Source: Ehretia macrophylla
Taxonomy: Eukaryota > Streptophyta > Magnoliopsida > Boraginales > Ehretiaceae
Direction of reading: 5' to 3'
NCBI GenBank assembly: GCA_037974665.1
Contig: CM075777.1
Coordinates: forward strand, 9,633,001-9,697,000
Length of the DNA: 64,000 bases
This document shows positions 24,326 through 36,319 of the stretch, one piece after another (position 1 is the stretch's first letter; each line of letters opens with the position of its first letter). The translations under genes and the position numbers were made by a program. The notes below the pieces were generated by a model. It ran no database searches. It had not been told where the DNA came from and saw nothing but the letters and a program-made list of their open reading frames with translations.

Positions 24326-24824
24326 TTGTCTTTTCTAGTTTTGCCACACATTCATTTAAACATTCTCATATCAGCCATTGACATTTTATGAATATGTTGA
24401 TATTTCACCGTTCAATACTCTGAACCATATAACATAGCAGACCTAATGGCTATCTTACAGAACTTCTCTTTTAGCTTTAGTGGTATTTTTCAATCACGCA
24501 AGATTCATGATGCATTTATCTACTTCATCCATCCTGTTTTGATTTTGTGATCAACGTCCGCATTAATCTCTCCATCTTGTTGAACCATAGAATCCAAGTA
24601 TTTAAAACTCTTTTTTTCTTGTATTCTTTCTGAGTCTAATCTTTCCTCCATCTCATTTATTAACTTATTTTTGCTAAACCTACACTCCATATACTCTGTC
24701 CTTGACTTATTTAGCTTAAAGCCCTTGGATTCTAAAGTTGATCTCCATAATTCTATCTTAGTATTTACACCTTCTCGAGACTCATCTATCAAAACATATC
24801 ATCTGCAAATAACATGAACCATAG
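24326..24824 (-). mobile_element. RTE-type LINE, reverse-transcriptase segment (piece 2 of 3)
   Basis: The minus-strand translation includes LWRSTLESKGFKLNKS and RTEYMECRFSK, then FKYLDSMVQQDGEINADV, all conserved in plant RTE reverse transcriptases. The catalytic box MLFADD lies next to the junction at about 24800; the usual sequence before it (DEVPW) is found at 36642 onward, across the hAT insertion. The segment ends in the 8-bp target duplication AACCATAG (24817-24824). Confidence 0.88.
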
Positions 24825-25318
24825 TTAGGGATGGCAATGAGTATCTACTCTATCCAAAACCGACGGGTATCTGTCCGATAAAAACCCGATAATGAAAATC
24901 GATGGAGAAACTGATATGTTTTGGTGTTTATAAGTAGTAACCAACGGATAAACTGATAGGTTTTGGTTTTAGACATTTTAAAAAATAGAAACTCGAAACC
25001 CAATTATTAATTTATAATTTAAAAATAGAATAAGTATCTAATAAGTATTGAACTTGTAACCTAACAAACAATTGGCTAAAAACATAACCAATTGGCCATA
25101 CAACAACCTTATGTTTAGCTCTTCAGACAAAACAATATATGTTGTTATTCTTTGTTAGAATTGACGTAAGAATTTATTAATTGAATTACCTTTTATCCCT
25201 TACTCTAAAATGTTCAACATAACATCTATAGGGCCTATTATAGTCTTTTCGAAACTATTTCCTTCTACCAGAAAATGCAATAGATCTCAATCCAAAAAGA
25301 AAAAACAACAAAGACTTC

Positions 25319-25396
25319 GAATCCGCAGAGCTCTACCTCAACGCCACCGCTTCATTCAAGCCTTTCGATCAAAGCTTCTCTTTCGTCGATGCATAG
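25319..25396 (+). other. Short coding-looking stretch inside the hAT-like element
   Basis: One frame reads ESAELYLNATASFKPFDQSF followed by five codons and a stop. Codon use and composition are unlike the AT-rich flanks, which suggests captured host exon sequence. I do not recognise the peptide, and two other frames are also open here, so this is weak. Confidence 0.2.
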
Positions 25397-25416
25397 AAAT
25401 CCACTTGATCCTCGCT

Positions 25417-26049
25417 AACCAGCCCATAAAAATATAGTAGATATAAGCCATAGTACAATTGAAGACATATGAAATAAAAAATAATTAATAAACTAGAATA
25501 CAGAAGATGTGAATAAATTAAGTAAAGTAGAAAAGATATGAGACGTAGTCTCTTACTCGTATTGAAGATTTGAAGAAAATGTCATACTAGTATAAGTACA
25601 TATGGTAGTATTACTATATTACGATGATAGTGATACAGTGATAATTCTATGTAAGGAAAAACTTGAAGATGCAAAAAAAATGTTTGACCTCTAATTCTGG
25701 AGCCTTCTGGTCTTCATATAGGATGTTGAAAGCAAATGGCATCCCATAAATGGTAGATCTTGTTTGGGAAAAAGTCAAAAGTGATTTTTACTATTCATGA
25801 ATAGTATTGGTAGGACACTGTTCTTGTCTTCTTGTGATGATTGTGTCAGCCGCTGGTCAAAAGCGGAAATGCTTTTACTGTGGCCAAAAGTTTCTTATCG
25901 TCTTGTGGTGATACTGTCGGTAGATTGTGGCGAAAAGCAAATTTGTCCTTTTGTGATAAGCTGAAGATGCATCATCGCCTGGTGGAGGAAATGTGATATG
26001 CAGAAATTGGCTTTTGGGGAAAGCCACACCCATCAACGGACTTAATATG
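25417..26049 (-). repeat. Caulimovirid terminal repeat, 3' copy
   Basis: This is a direct repeat of 35658-36285. Its outer edge (25417) corresponds exactly to the base next to the primer site in the other copy. It overlaps the end of the 3' reading region, showing that it is viral redundancy rather than a typical noncoding LTR. Confidence 0.85.
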
Positions 26050-27540
26050 TCTTTACCAGTTGCCATTTGAACTGGACTAGCTGACATTTTATAGAATTCT
26101 TCAGTAACTACTATCACCTTCAGGAGGGAAGATGAACCCATCTTACCCACGTTTTTAGAAAGAATATGAGGAAACCTATCCTGAAAATCTTAATTGTTGA
26201 GTCTGAATGCCGTAACAATTATCCTCGTTTTCTGGTTCACTGGCTTTTTCTGGTTCGCTTGATTCTAATGCACTGTCTGAGTCCAATTCTTTGAGTTGGG
26301 TAGTGATGGCAAAAATTTCATCAAAACTGGTAGCGGCAGCGAGCCTAGACTAGAGTTGTGCTTTAATGGTGAAAAATTCTTGTTGGACTGGTATGACTTT
26401 CTTTTGTTGATCTCTGTTGGCATTAAGCCATAGTTGGACTGTGGTGGTGAACAAGTGTTGTTGTTAATCTTGTCCTACCATTTGACCTTGTAAGATCGCC
26501 CAAATGCTGGAACGAGGCCATTGCCTCCATAGGAGACATTATTGTAAACAAACTCAGACATAAAAATCTAAGTTATAAAAAAGGTTATGTAAAAAATGAA
26601 AAATGATGGAGTCGTGGCTAAGGCTTCTGATGGTTGCTATTTCTCCAAAAACAACTGGTATGCATGTTGAATAGGTTCTGGTAAGATATATGGGATCGAG
26701 CCATAAGATGCCCACCATTGGATGAACCAATTCTGGACAATGATTGGGAAAGATGGTTTACACATGAAAAACCAAGAAAGAGAAAATGAATCATTCTGAC
26801 GGTAAAAGCATTTGTACCACGCAAGGATGTAATCATAATATGTGTAGTCTTTGAGTGAACGGTCAACTGGTAATTGTTTGGCTCTGTGTGGGGGTTGACC
26901 TCATTCTTCAAAGGAAATTACAGTCTATAATTTGGCCTTGATGTAATTGTATTTTCCTAGTGGTTTCAGGTCACAGTCTGGTTGGAACTCAACTGATTTT
27001 GTTGCTATGAGAATTGCCTCATAGTAACTCTGTGTTTTGAATATGGTATCTGGTATATAGTTGCTCTGTGGGTGAAGAAATGATTAAGCGAACTCAATAG
27101 GAGTCATCTGTGGGTTCTGTTTGAAGTGTGTTGGTTCAGTAATCATGATCTAGTCAAAAATGTTCTTGTAAATATAAGATGATTTCTGGGTGTTTCTAGA
27201 TTCTGGGATTTTGGTTTCTGGTTTAGTAACAAGGGGCTGAAACTTGTTACTCTGGGAGACCTGGGAAGATGAAGTTCCTGCAAAACCTACATGAACACTG
27301 GTTAATGACTTCTGTGGGGTCAAAGACCCTAAAACTCTAAGGTTTCTCCCTAGGGGTGATTGTTGAGTGTCTGGTGTATGGGTTTTATCTTGTTTCTTGA
27401 CTGGTGTTGATGATGATGAAGATTCTGGTTTAACTGGTGCTGCTGGTGTTGCAGCTTTCTAGGCATAAGAGCTTATGTCAAAGCTTTTTGCCACACCTTT
27501 TCCTTTGTCCTTTTTGGACCTGGTAGACATGTCCTGTAAG
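25875..27540 (-). pseudogene. Caulimovirid 3' reading region (fossil, transactivator position)
   Basis: Coding-like minus-strand sequence follows RNase H: a serine- and proline-rich start near 27535 and later PPTKARE-free but well-conserved-looking stretches such as MGVAFPKSQFLHITFP near 26000. In caulimovirids with a separate last gene, this place holds the translational transactivator. I assign it by position only. It is broken. Confidence 0.4.
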
Positions 27541-27761
27541 GAATTCTCTGGTTAGAAAGTCAGGAATTGAATTATCAACTCCCTTAATGTACTAAATATA
27601 AAAATAAAAAATGGATAAAATAGCTTGCCATCTCGCAAAGATTTATTTAGAAGCAATGTTCTTAACATCCTTTGTGAGCACGTCTTTAACAGACTGACAA
27701 TCAACTCTAACAATAAATTTCTGGTTTAAAAGATTGTCCTGGAATTTAGAAATACAAAGAA

Positions 27762-28190
27762 CTATTGATAAGATTTCTTTCTTAACTGTGGAATAATTCT
27801 GTTATTCCTGGTTTCTGAATGAAATCTTATAATATGCCATTTGCCTTGTAGAACTTGTTTAAGAATTCCACCAAAGCCTAATTCAGAAGCATCTGTTTGA
27901 ACTATCTTTGGGGCGTTTGGATGACATAAAGTCAAAATTGGTAAAACGTTAACTTGTTTTTTAATCTCTTGAACAGCTCTAGTGTGGACTTCAAACCATG
28001 CTGGAGGGTCCTTCTTAAGTCGTTCAAATAATGGTTTGCAAATATGGCGAATGCCTGGGTAAAAATCTGCAACATAATTGAGAGATACTAAGAATCTCTG
28101 CAATTGTGTTTTTTCTTTCAATATGTCTGGAAATTTTTCTGCAAAATCTAAGGTTCTTTGGATATGAGTAATCTTCCCGAAGGAGATCAT
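27762..28190 (-). pseudogene. Caulimovirid RNase H region (fossil)
   Basis: The stretch has the connection motif LQRFLVSLNYVADFYPGIRH shortened in family form, then ILTLCHPNAPKIVQTDASELGFGGIL, where the TDAS-GFGG block marks RNase H. It follows the reverse transcriptase directly. It is fossil. Confidence 0.85.
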
Positions 28191-28204
28191 ATGTCCAAGG
28201 AATC

Positions 28205-28945
28205 TTATTTTTGTTGGAAAAGCTTAATCTTGGGTACAGAAACTACAAGACCATTTTCATTAATAATCTTGAAGAAAATATGCAAGTATTTCCAATGTTG
28301 ATATATATCAGCACTAAAGACTAATACATCATTAATGTAAACAATTATAAAACTGGTAAAAGGATTGAAAATCTGGTTCATAATATTTTGAAATTCTGAG
28401 GGTGCATTTTTCAAACCAAAAGGCATGATATTCCATTCGTACTGGTCAAATAGGACTATAAATACAATTTTGTACTTGTCTTGCTCTAAAATCTGGATTT
28501 TCCAAAAACCCGATTTCATATCAAATTTTGAAAAAACATGTGCATTGTAAAGTCTTTTCAAAAGATCATTCTTGTTGGGAATAGGGTATCTAATCCACTG
28601 TAAAACCTTGTTCAATGGTTTATAATTAATAACTAATCTAGGAACTTCTTGTTCCTTTTCATCATGTTTATTAACATAAAAAACTACACACGACCATGGG
28701 CTTTTACTACGTCGAATGAGTTTTTTATCTAATAAACTCTGGATTTCTGTTTTACAAAGATCTAAATATTCCTGACTCATCTGAATGGGACGAGCCTTTG
28801 TAGGAATAATTTTTTCTGAAAAATCTTTTTCATATGGTAAAGAGACAATATGTTTCTTCCTATTCCAAAAGGCTGTAAGAAGATCTGAACAAACTTCTTT
28901 TTCAAATTTGATTTGAAGATCTTGAATAGTTTTCTGTTGTTTCAA
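28205..28945 (-). pseudogene. Caulimovirid reverse transcriptase region (fossil)
   Basis: Motifs seen include PRLVINYKPLNK, YPIPNKNDLLKRL, FSKFDMKSGFWKI, WNIMPFGLKNAPSEFQ and, at the catalytic position, VYINDVLVFS (family form VYIDDVLVFS). These are caulimovirid rather than gypsy in type, notably the KPLN and DMKSGFWQI-like blocks. It is part of the 25417-36285 fossil. Confidence 0.9.
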
Positions 28946-28948
28946 AAT

Positions 28949-29770
28949 CTAGTCTTCAATATGAAGAGTCTGTATATCTTGTTTCAAAAAAACAATCTGA
29001 TTTTCTTTCCTTTGAATCGAGTTAATATCTCTTTTCATAAAAGGATAAAAGAATTCAAATAAAACCGGTTTTCCTAAAACTTGTGTCTGAATGCCAGCAT
29101 TTGTGACATTCGTAGGGAAAAGTTCTTGTAAAAATGGGCTACCTAAAATAACTTGTGAATTCAATTGTTTAATTAAAACAAAACTGGTTGGAAAACAAAC
29201 TCCTTTGTTACACACATGTGCATTAGGAATCTTGTATTTAATTTGAAGTTTGCAAGAGTCGGTTGTAGAAAGTCTTTCTTTGGTTTTCTCAAAAAATCTA
29301 GTAAGGACTAACCCTTCTTGTGTACAATTCATATTAGCACCTAAATCAAGAAGTGCTATAGTATTGAACTTGTAATCATCAATAACAATGGTTATTTGAA
29401 CATACCATTTATGGTACGAAATTCTTGTAAGAAGATTGAGATAATCCTCTTGTTCTTTAGGAGTATTAGTTTCTGGTTGATCATCCTTTAGTTTGCCTAA
29501 AATAACATGGATCTGTTTTTTAAATTGTTCATCATTTTGATGGTGTTCTTATTGGTCAAGTTGGCTATTTACTTAAAGAAGTAAAACTTCTTGTTGCAAC
29601 TGGTCATGATCTTTCCTAGGTATCTGGATCTCTTGTTTTAACTGGTTGATTTCTCTCTGGAGATTAGAGATTCCAACTGGTTGTTGTTTATTTTTCTGGA
29701 AAAGAGATAAAACATCAGAATAACTAGTGTTCTAAGTCTCTAAAGGGATAGAAGTAATGGTAGTAGTCTG
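28949..29770 (-). pseudogene. Caulimovirid protease and upstream linker (fossil)
   Basis: The stretch contains MNCTQEGLVLTRFFEKT, which in related sequences directly follows the DTGA active site, then LQIKYKIPNAHVC and SQVILGSPFLQELFP, the protease end. The upstream linker (about 29400-29770) is rich in Q, E and L and looks coiled-coil prone. It is fossil. Confidence 0.8.
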
Positions 29771-30099
29771 TATTTCTTCTTTCTGGTCAATAAGTTCTTT
29801 GAGCTTAAGAAGATAGACTTGTTTTTCTTCTGGGTCTATAATCTTACAAATCATGTCAAACATGAGACTGTAAGAATCTGTAATGGTGTTAAGTTTCTTA
29901 TTACAGAAACATGGTCCTTTGCTTGGGCAAGAGTAGTCTGGTTCAAATTCAGTGCTACTACTAGAGTAGTAATCTGTGCCTATCTGGTTGATGTTATCTT
30001 CATCAGAAACCTCTGATGAAGAGGTGGAACTAGGTTCATACTGGTCAATAATCTGGAGAATCTTACTCCTAGTTTCTTCGTCTAAATCTAATTGTTGAA

Positions 30100-31006
30100 T
30101 CTTAGTTCTAACTCTGCAATTAGCTGCAAAGTGTCCTAGTTTTCCACATTTAAAATAGCTAGTGGTCTTCTACTGTTTTCTATTGGATTGCTTATATTTT
30201 GGTTTCTATTTCTTTTGGGAAAACTTCTGGTAATGTTTTTTCTTATAAGACTTATATGGTCCTATCATACTTTGTTTTATGGTATTTCTTAAATCTATGT
30301 GATCTAGACTTATGAGTTTTATCAGTGTGTGGGGCTTGGATACATTCCATGCCATACTGTTCACACCAATTGTCTAACTCATTTCTGGTAGTCAAATTTT
30401 GTTTCTTTAACTGAGCCTTGAATCTAAGATCAGTACAGATCTTTAAGGCTGTCTTGTTGATCTGACTTATGATATCGCCATAAATCATCTGGTTATAATC
30501 TAAGCCTGAGAATTCTTCTGCTAAGGCTTCCTTAACTTGTTGAGCAAATAATTTTGAAAGTCCGGCGATGAACCTTTTTTTCCAATAACTGGTATTATTA
30601 TCTGGTCGCTAGTATAACTTACTAAGGAAAACATCCTTGTACCAACGAAAATCCTGTAGAGTCTTCTACATCTCAAATTTTGAAGAATTTCATATGTTCT
30701 TTCCTGGTAGATATTTGGGTCACCTATAAAATGGTAAGTAATACTGTAAACTAAGGCAGATAGAGCAGACGACTCTGTCTGTCCTTGTTCGTTGGTAATA
30801 GGGGTTCCTTGTTCATCAGTCTTTTGTATATCTAAGATAGCAGTTTTGGTAGTTTCCTCTAGACGGTCATCCCACCATCCTTTCAATTGGCCGATGAAGC
30901 CAAGGATGATATTTCTGGTTGCTGCCTTCTCGGAGATAGCCTGTTTGTAGATGTTACCTACAATGATCATTTGTTTGGTCAAGTTAAGAATTTGGTATTC
31001 TGTCAT
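30100..31006 (-). pseudogene. Caulimovirid coat protein core and zinc knuckle (fossil)
   Basis: The coat-protein core shows LGFIGQLKGWWDDRL, a strongly conserved caulimovirid block, and YQERTYEILQNLRCR. Further on (about 30130-30160) a CCHC knuckle of form CGKLGHFAANC follows a basic stretch. In life this packaged the viral DNA. It is fossil. Confidence 0.85.
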
Positions 31007-31057
31007 TCCATCTATGTTCTATTCATTGATGTTACTGCCATAATAGGCTTTATGTGA

Positions 31058-31367
31058 CTAGGGTTCCCCGATGAGGAGGTCTGGAGGTGTTGGTCTGGGA
31101 TAGAAACTTCTATTTTCTGGTCCAACAATCTTATTTAAATTAAATTTAGTCTGGTGAATAGTCTTTTTTGATTCACAATCGGAATTAGTAGAACTAGCAT
31201 CTGATTGTTTCAAGACTTGGAGTGTTGGCTGACTGGAAGAAGCTTCTAGTTTCTTTCCTATTTTGGCCTGAATGTCTTGTATGAGCTTTGCGTTCTTTTC
31301 TTCTGGAGATTCTATCTTAGGAATAATACTGGATATCTTAAAAGGAAGAGACTTAACTGGAGGGACA
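31058..31367 (-). pseudogene. Caulimovirid coat protein N-terminal region, part 2 (fossil)
   Basis: This is a lysine- and serine-rich stretch just downstream of the nested solo LTR. It lies in the acidic/basic N-terminal part of the coat region in family order. No catalytic features are expected. Confidence 0.6.
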
Positions 31368-31372
31368 ACTTT

Positions 31373-33852
31373 TGTCCCGCCCCGACCCAACCCCCAAACT
31401 AAAGGTTAAGTTCGGACCCGACACACGGACAGAGTCTCCCCTGTATCATGGACATTCTGAAAACCTGTAAACTCTCAAATAAGGTAACCACAAGGTAAAC
31501 AAGCTTTTCATGGATAAATATCTAAAGATTCAAGGCCATTTGAGCCTTGAAGCAAACAACAGTTCCAAAACCACACAAGCATGCGAGTAGCTTTGTTTAC
31601 AACATAGTCTAATAGCCATGACATTCTAGGATAACATTAAAACATACTTAAAAGATAAAACATTCTACATTAAGTCATTCACTCCCAAGCATGCAAAGTG
31701 AATAAAAGCAGGAACATAAGTTATTACAAGACATAGGCTTCCAAATCTACACCATAATCAACTATCCTTCACTTGTACAACAAGCATATACATAGCCCTT
31801 AGGCTACAAAATAGGACATAAGATAAACAGATAAGCCTTCCACATAGCAGCAAGAATATAAACCACCTCAAGCTATCAGGCACACCAACTAAGCTAACGG
31901 ATCAGCCTGAACTTCCTCCTCCTCTACTACCTCAACAAGCTGGGCATCCCCCCCAGCGCCCCTTGAAACCTATATCGAGGTATGAGCAACTACTGTTGCC
32001 TAGTGAGGGATAAGGTCCCAGGGCGTGCAATGCAACAAGTAATACAGTTAACAGCAATAACAATTGAGCAATTCAAGAAACAATGATATCTTAAATAACC
32101 ATACATTTGAAAGGATACATTTCACATAACCCCTATACACCAATCTTCACTGGGTCTTCATTCACGATCCACGAACCACGATCATGATCACGATAAGTCG
32201 GCATAACCCCAAACACTCTAGTGGGTGTACTCCGGATGTCCCCCGATCATCCTACGACCCAACATCCCCTGGCAATCTCCGGACCAGGTGAGTGAGGGAA
32301 TAGGGCACGGAGTTTGAATATCCACTGGCAAGCCCTCTGCCGCCCAGCCGATATTCAACACATCCACCCCTGACACTATGGTTGCGCAACCACTATGCAA
32401 TGCACTTTACAATGGCAAGTTAATATCAATAATATAACCAATAACACATAAGAGGATCAACAAAGTAGGTTGACCTCGATGCAGTTAGAATAGAAATAAT
32501 TATAAGAGCGAATAAGCCGTTTTATAAAGGGACATATACAAGGTAAGCATAGAATCATACCAAAAGCTCCAAATCAACTTGAAACCACATATAAACACTC
32601 AAGAAGTCATGCCATGGGCTTAGAAGTGTGAGTCAACCGAAATTGCACCTAAACCCCTTTGTTTTTCAAACTATTTCTCTTCAACCAAAGTTAATGATTC
32701 AATTTTCAAGGGAAACTCTCCCAACCTTCTAACTAACCCTCAAGGAACCCTTCCAACCTTCTAACTCATTCAAACGCCCGCAATTGCCCCGAAAGCCCCA
32801 AATTCTCTCTTATGGCTTTAAATTACACGTACCACATCTGGGCTTCAACCAAGGGTTATCAAAGCTTCTATAGCACCTAGGTAGCCTAAGAATACTAGAA
32901 GTGAAGCCCGAATCCACCCGGATTCGCATTAACCCCGAAATCCCTTTGTTAAAGTCGGCTATTTCACGTCTTATGCGATTCTAGAGCAATGCAAGTGCAC
33001 GGGGCTATTAGACTACCATCATTAGCACCTAAGGCATCTATTAGAAGTGTTGAATCAAGCTAATTCGAGCAATTACACAAAACCCTAGAAAAACGTCACT
33101 ATTCACCTCATAAATCAAACTAACGATTCTAACCGTTTAAACAGCAAAACGATGACTCAAATATGTTCTCTAGCATTTGTATACATGGTATAATCGCATA
33201 GATAATCAATACAATAGTATTTGATCACATTTTCAACAAATCAATAAAATGGCAACTATTTAGAAATGCGAAAATAAGCCGTGAAATCCCTCACCAATGC
33301 ACGTAGGAGCACCTAGGAAGCTTGCACACACCCTACACTACTTGCTCAAGGCTTGGCTTGGCTTGGATTGATGAAGCAAAAATCCCCAAAAAGCAAGAGA
33401 AGGGTTGTCGGGTAAGCTACAGTGATTTCATCCTTTTTTTTTGTTTTGCTAAGTTATGAGCTAATGTGTGTGTTGTGTGAGTTATATATTAAATGGGGCT
33501 AAGTTGCTTGCTTAAATGGTTCACTAAATGCGCTTAGTTAGCTTAAAACGAGCCTAGATAGTAAAATGAATGCTAGCTAATTCATTCCCTAAGTTATGTT
33601 ACGTAACACTATTCATACAACTACAAAAATCATTTTCTAAACGAGCTCTCCTATCGCCTCTAGCTCAAATGCACATTTTTCCACTACTCTAACAATTAAT
33701 ATGATTTAATAAAAATTGTAATTAGCTAATAGTATGAACTTAAAAAGGGACTGCATAGTAATTTAAGAACACAGTTAATAATGCACAGAAGGAAATGCGC
33801 AAACAAGGGATGCAACAGTAACTGAATGCATGGCTAAAACTCGGGCGTCACA
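31373..33852 (-). mobile_element. Solo LTR, about 2.5 kb, probably Tekay/Del-type gypsy, inside the caulimovirid
   Basis: The ends are TGT...ACA, read on the minus strand as TGTGACGCCCGAGTTT to CGGGGCGGGACA. It is bounded by a perfect 5-bp target duplication ACTTT (31368-31372, 33853-33857) in caulimovirid coat-region sequence. A TATA-like AATATATAAC lies on the minus strand at about 33485-33495. There is no internal coding region, primer site or second LTR, so it is the product of LTR-LTR recombination. The length and TGTGACGCCCGA start resemble Tekay/Del LTRs; this lineage call is from memory. It is the youngest layer of this stack. Confidence 0.75.
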
Positions 33853-33857
33853 ACTTT

Positions 33858-34770
33858 AGTCCTGGTAGAAGATAATTTTAAAGAATCAAATGTTTTTGCC
33901 AAAGGGGCAGAAGTATGTTTTCCAATGGAGTGCCTAATTGATTCCTTAAGCTTTTCTTCTGTGGTGGCTATGGTCTTCTTTTCCAATGTATTTTCAATAC
34001 GTTCTACTTGTTTATGGAGGGTGACTAATGAAAGATTGGTCCAATTGTCTTGCTCAGCAATATCTTTCATATATGGTGATTGAGCTGTAGAAATAACAGC
34101 CGGGTTCAAATCTATGGTTCCTTCTCTGTTAACTATTTGGGTTTTTTGAAAAGGAAGATGTTTTGCTTCTAAAACATCACTGGTGTCTGGTTTTCTTCTC
34201 TGAGACATTGATGTCTAGGGATGTTCTACTTCTTTCCTTAAACCAAAGGAAAAAATGGTATGTTGAGTCTAACTATTTTCATGGTATGAAGCCATTGCTC
34301 CTTAAACTGGTCAAGCTATTCTTTGGAATAACTACGGACATATAAATTCCTAATCCTGGTGTTTTTCTCAGAAAGAAATTCTTCTTTCAAAGCTTGCCTG
34401 CCAACATGTTACAACCCATATCTGAAGCTGTGGGGTTGAAGTCAATAGTCGCTGTATCTGTTGGTTCAAATTCCTGGTAAATTGGTCTAACCACTGGTTT
34501 CTGTTTGTCAATCTTAATCCCAAAAAGAACAGATTGAGTGTAGGTTCTAATATGTCTAGATGTTGATGGAAAATCAACAAATCTTGGTGTAGGGTCAGAA
34601 ATACTAATTCTTGAAATACTAGAGGTAGATCTGGTTAAACGAGATCCTAAATCTCCTCTGTCCATCTTGATACTAACAAATCCATCCTCATATTGGATAA
34701 TCTGTTCAATCCTGGTATTTCTAATATTATGTTCTTGTTGTAAAGATTGGGTGGCATTTTCAATATTCCA
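33858..34770 (-). pseudogene. Caulimovirid region between movement protein and coat core (fossil)
   Basis: Minus-strand coding-like pieces are rich in S, R, T and P (STSSISRISISDPTPR; VDFPSTSRHIRTYTQS), then TLHKQVERIENTLEKK, a coiled-coil-like stretch. It connects movement and coat domains in the family order. It is broken. Confidence 0.65.
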
Positions 34771-34797
34771 CCTTTCTGGTAAGGAAATATTTTTCCA

Positions 34798-35481
34798 TTA
34801 GATAGTCTGGGGAATATTAACTGTAGATCTGGTTCGGTCCATGGTCCATAAGAGGGTTTCTCCTTTTAATCTAGGTCTAGTCACAGATCTAGGATTCAAT
34901 CTCGTATTCATGACTTTATAATTAAGACGATAAATAATTTCATAAGCATGTGATCCATATTCAACTCTAAAATTATGTGTCTTAATATCTAAAGTTAATA
35001 TTTTCATAACATAGGGATCTGTAAGAGAGAGAGTGAAATTGGGAAAGTAATCAAAAAATACTGGTCCATTACATAAACTGGTTTCAACTTACCCAAGTAA
35101 AGAATCATTATAATCTAACATTCTACAATCACGTAGAGCAATATACATACTGGTATTTAATCCTTCTATGGTTAATGGTTTAAGAGCAACTTGTACATGT
35201 CCTATATGAAGAAATCTATAGCCATTCTTCTTAGCTTTTTCTAAGGACTTCTGTGAGAATAACTGGATAGACTGGTTATCACTGACCAATGGTATAATCT
35301 TTTCTTTAGATCTAATGGTTCTAAGAGACTTGAAGTCAAAGACTCCTTTCTGGTATACTTATTTTATTTGCATCTTAGGTGGTTTCCAATTTACTAGTAC
35401 TTGTTCATTCCATGTTTCTTCTCTTGTACCAATGGTGTTAGACCTACTAATTTCTCAAGTGGAGCTACTACTAGATGCCAT
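34798..35481 (-). pseudogene. Caulimovirid movement protein region (fossil)
   Basis: The 30K-superfamily movement protein is recognisable from KKNGYRFLHIGHVQVALKP, LRDCRMLDYNDSLLG and, later, MKILTLDIKTHNFRVEYGS. In life this protein opened plasmodesmata for virus spread. The likely first codon is at 35481, followed by a serine run. It is a fossil, part of 25417-36285. Confidence 0.85.
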
Positions 35482-35643
35482 AACTATAGTCTTGTATAAA
35501 CTTATCTGGAATCCTGGAACTATCCTAGGTATGGTTACCTGACTTACACTTGACTTACGCCGTCTGCGGGACTTACAGCAGTACCTAAAACCCTAGGACT
35601 CGGCAAACAAACAACAGATAAAGATATACTTAACTATAGACAT

Positions 35644-35656
35644 GGCTTTGATACCA
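35644..35656 (-). other. tRNA-Met primer-binding site of the caulimovirid
   Basis: The minus-strand sequence TGGTATCAAAGCC matches the initiator tRNA-Met primer site that defines the origin of the caulimovirid genome map. It lies one base from the inner edge of the 5' terminal repeat. Confidence 0.85.
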
Positions 35657-35657
35657 A

Positions 35658-36283
35658 AACCAGCCCAGGAAAATATAGTAGATATAAGCCATAGTACAAT
35701 TGAAGACGTATGAAATAAACAATAATTAATAAACTGGAATACAGAAGATGTAAATAAATTAAGTAAAGAAGAAAAGATATGAGACGTAGTCTCTTACTTG
35801 TATTGAAGATCTAAAGAAATGTTACACTGGTAGAAGTACAAATGGTAGTATTACTATATTACAACGATGGTGATACAGTGATAATTCTATGTAAGGAAAA
35901 ACTTGAAGATGAAAAAAAACATGTTCGATCCCTAACTCTGGAGCTTTCTGGTCTTCATATAGGATGCTAAAAGCAAATGTCATCCCGGAAATGGTGGATC
36001 TTGTCTGAGAAAAAGTCAAAAGTGACTTTTACTATTCATGAATAGTGTCAACAGGACACTGTTCTTGTCTTCTTGTGATGATTGTGTCAGCCACTAGTCA
36101 AAAGCGGAAATTCTTTTACTGTGGCCGAAAGTTTCTTGTCGTCTTGTGGTGATGCTATTGGTAGACTGTGGCCGAAAGCAAATTTGTCCTTTTGTGATGA
36201 CCTGGAGATGCATCATCACCTGGTGGAGGAAATGTGATATGCAGAAATTGGCTTTTGGGAAAAGCCACACCCATCAAAGGACT

Positions 36284-36285
<2 letters not shown>
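35658..36285 (-). repeat. Caulimovirid terminal repeat, 5' copy
   Basis: This is a direct repeat of 25417-26049. It ends outward at a 30-bp (AT)n run (36286-36315). It would contain the viral promoter and leader start. Confidence 0.85.

Positions 36286-36315
<30 letters not shown>
36286..36315. repeat. (AT)n microsatellite at the caulimovirid junction
   Basis: Thirty bases of alternating A and T abut the viral 5' end. Beyond them a perfect 16-bp palindrome (ATGATATTAATATCAT, about 36329-36344) follows. AT dinucleotide runs are reported junction sites of endogenous caulimovirids in plants. Confidence 0.85.

Positions 36316-36319
<4 letters not shown>

Larger units (their letters stand above)
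25417..36285 (-). mobile_element. Endogenous caulimovirid (pararetrovirus) fossil
   Basis: Fossil of family Caulimoviridae. On the minus strand the order is terminal repeat, tRNA-Met primer site, movement protein, coat protein with zinc knuckle, protease, reverse transcriptase, RNase H, a further 3' reading region, and a second terminal repeat. Without the nested solo LTR it is about 8.4 kb including about 0.63 kb of terminal redundancy, so the genome unit is about 7.8 kb, normal for the family. The polymerase resembles florendovirus/petuvirus-like or solendovirus-like sequences; the genus is unresolved. Terminal repeats differ by about 6-8 % by eye. It is broken, with around ten or more interruptions. 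Confidence 0.85.

Noticed and set aside
32218-32400. 60-codon frame within the solo LTR
   Set aside because: LTR sequence; no family match and no context for a gene.
31373-33852. hAT or Mutator-like identity for the 2.5-kb insertion, since ACAACTTT recurs at both sides
   Set aside because: TGT...ACA ends with an exact 5-bp ACTTT duplication explain the borders better, and the ends are not good inverted repeats.
25417-36285. An ordinary LTR retrotransposon with tRNA-Met primer site
   Set aside because: Movement-protein and caulimovirid coat and polymerase motifs, no integrase, and end repeats overlapping a reading region fit a pararetrovirus.
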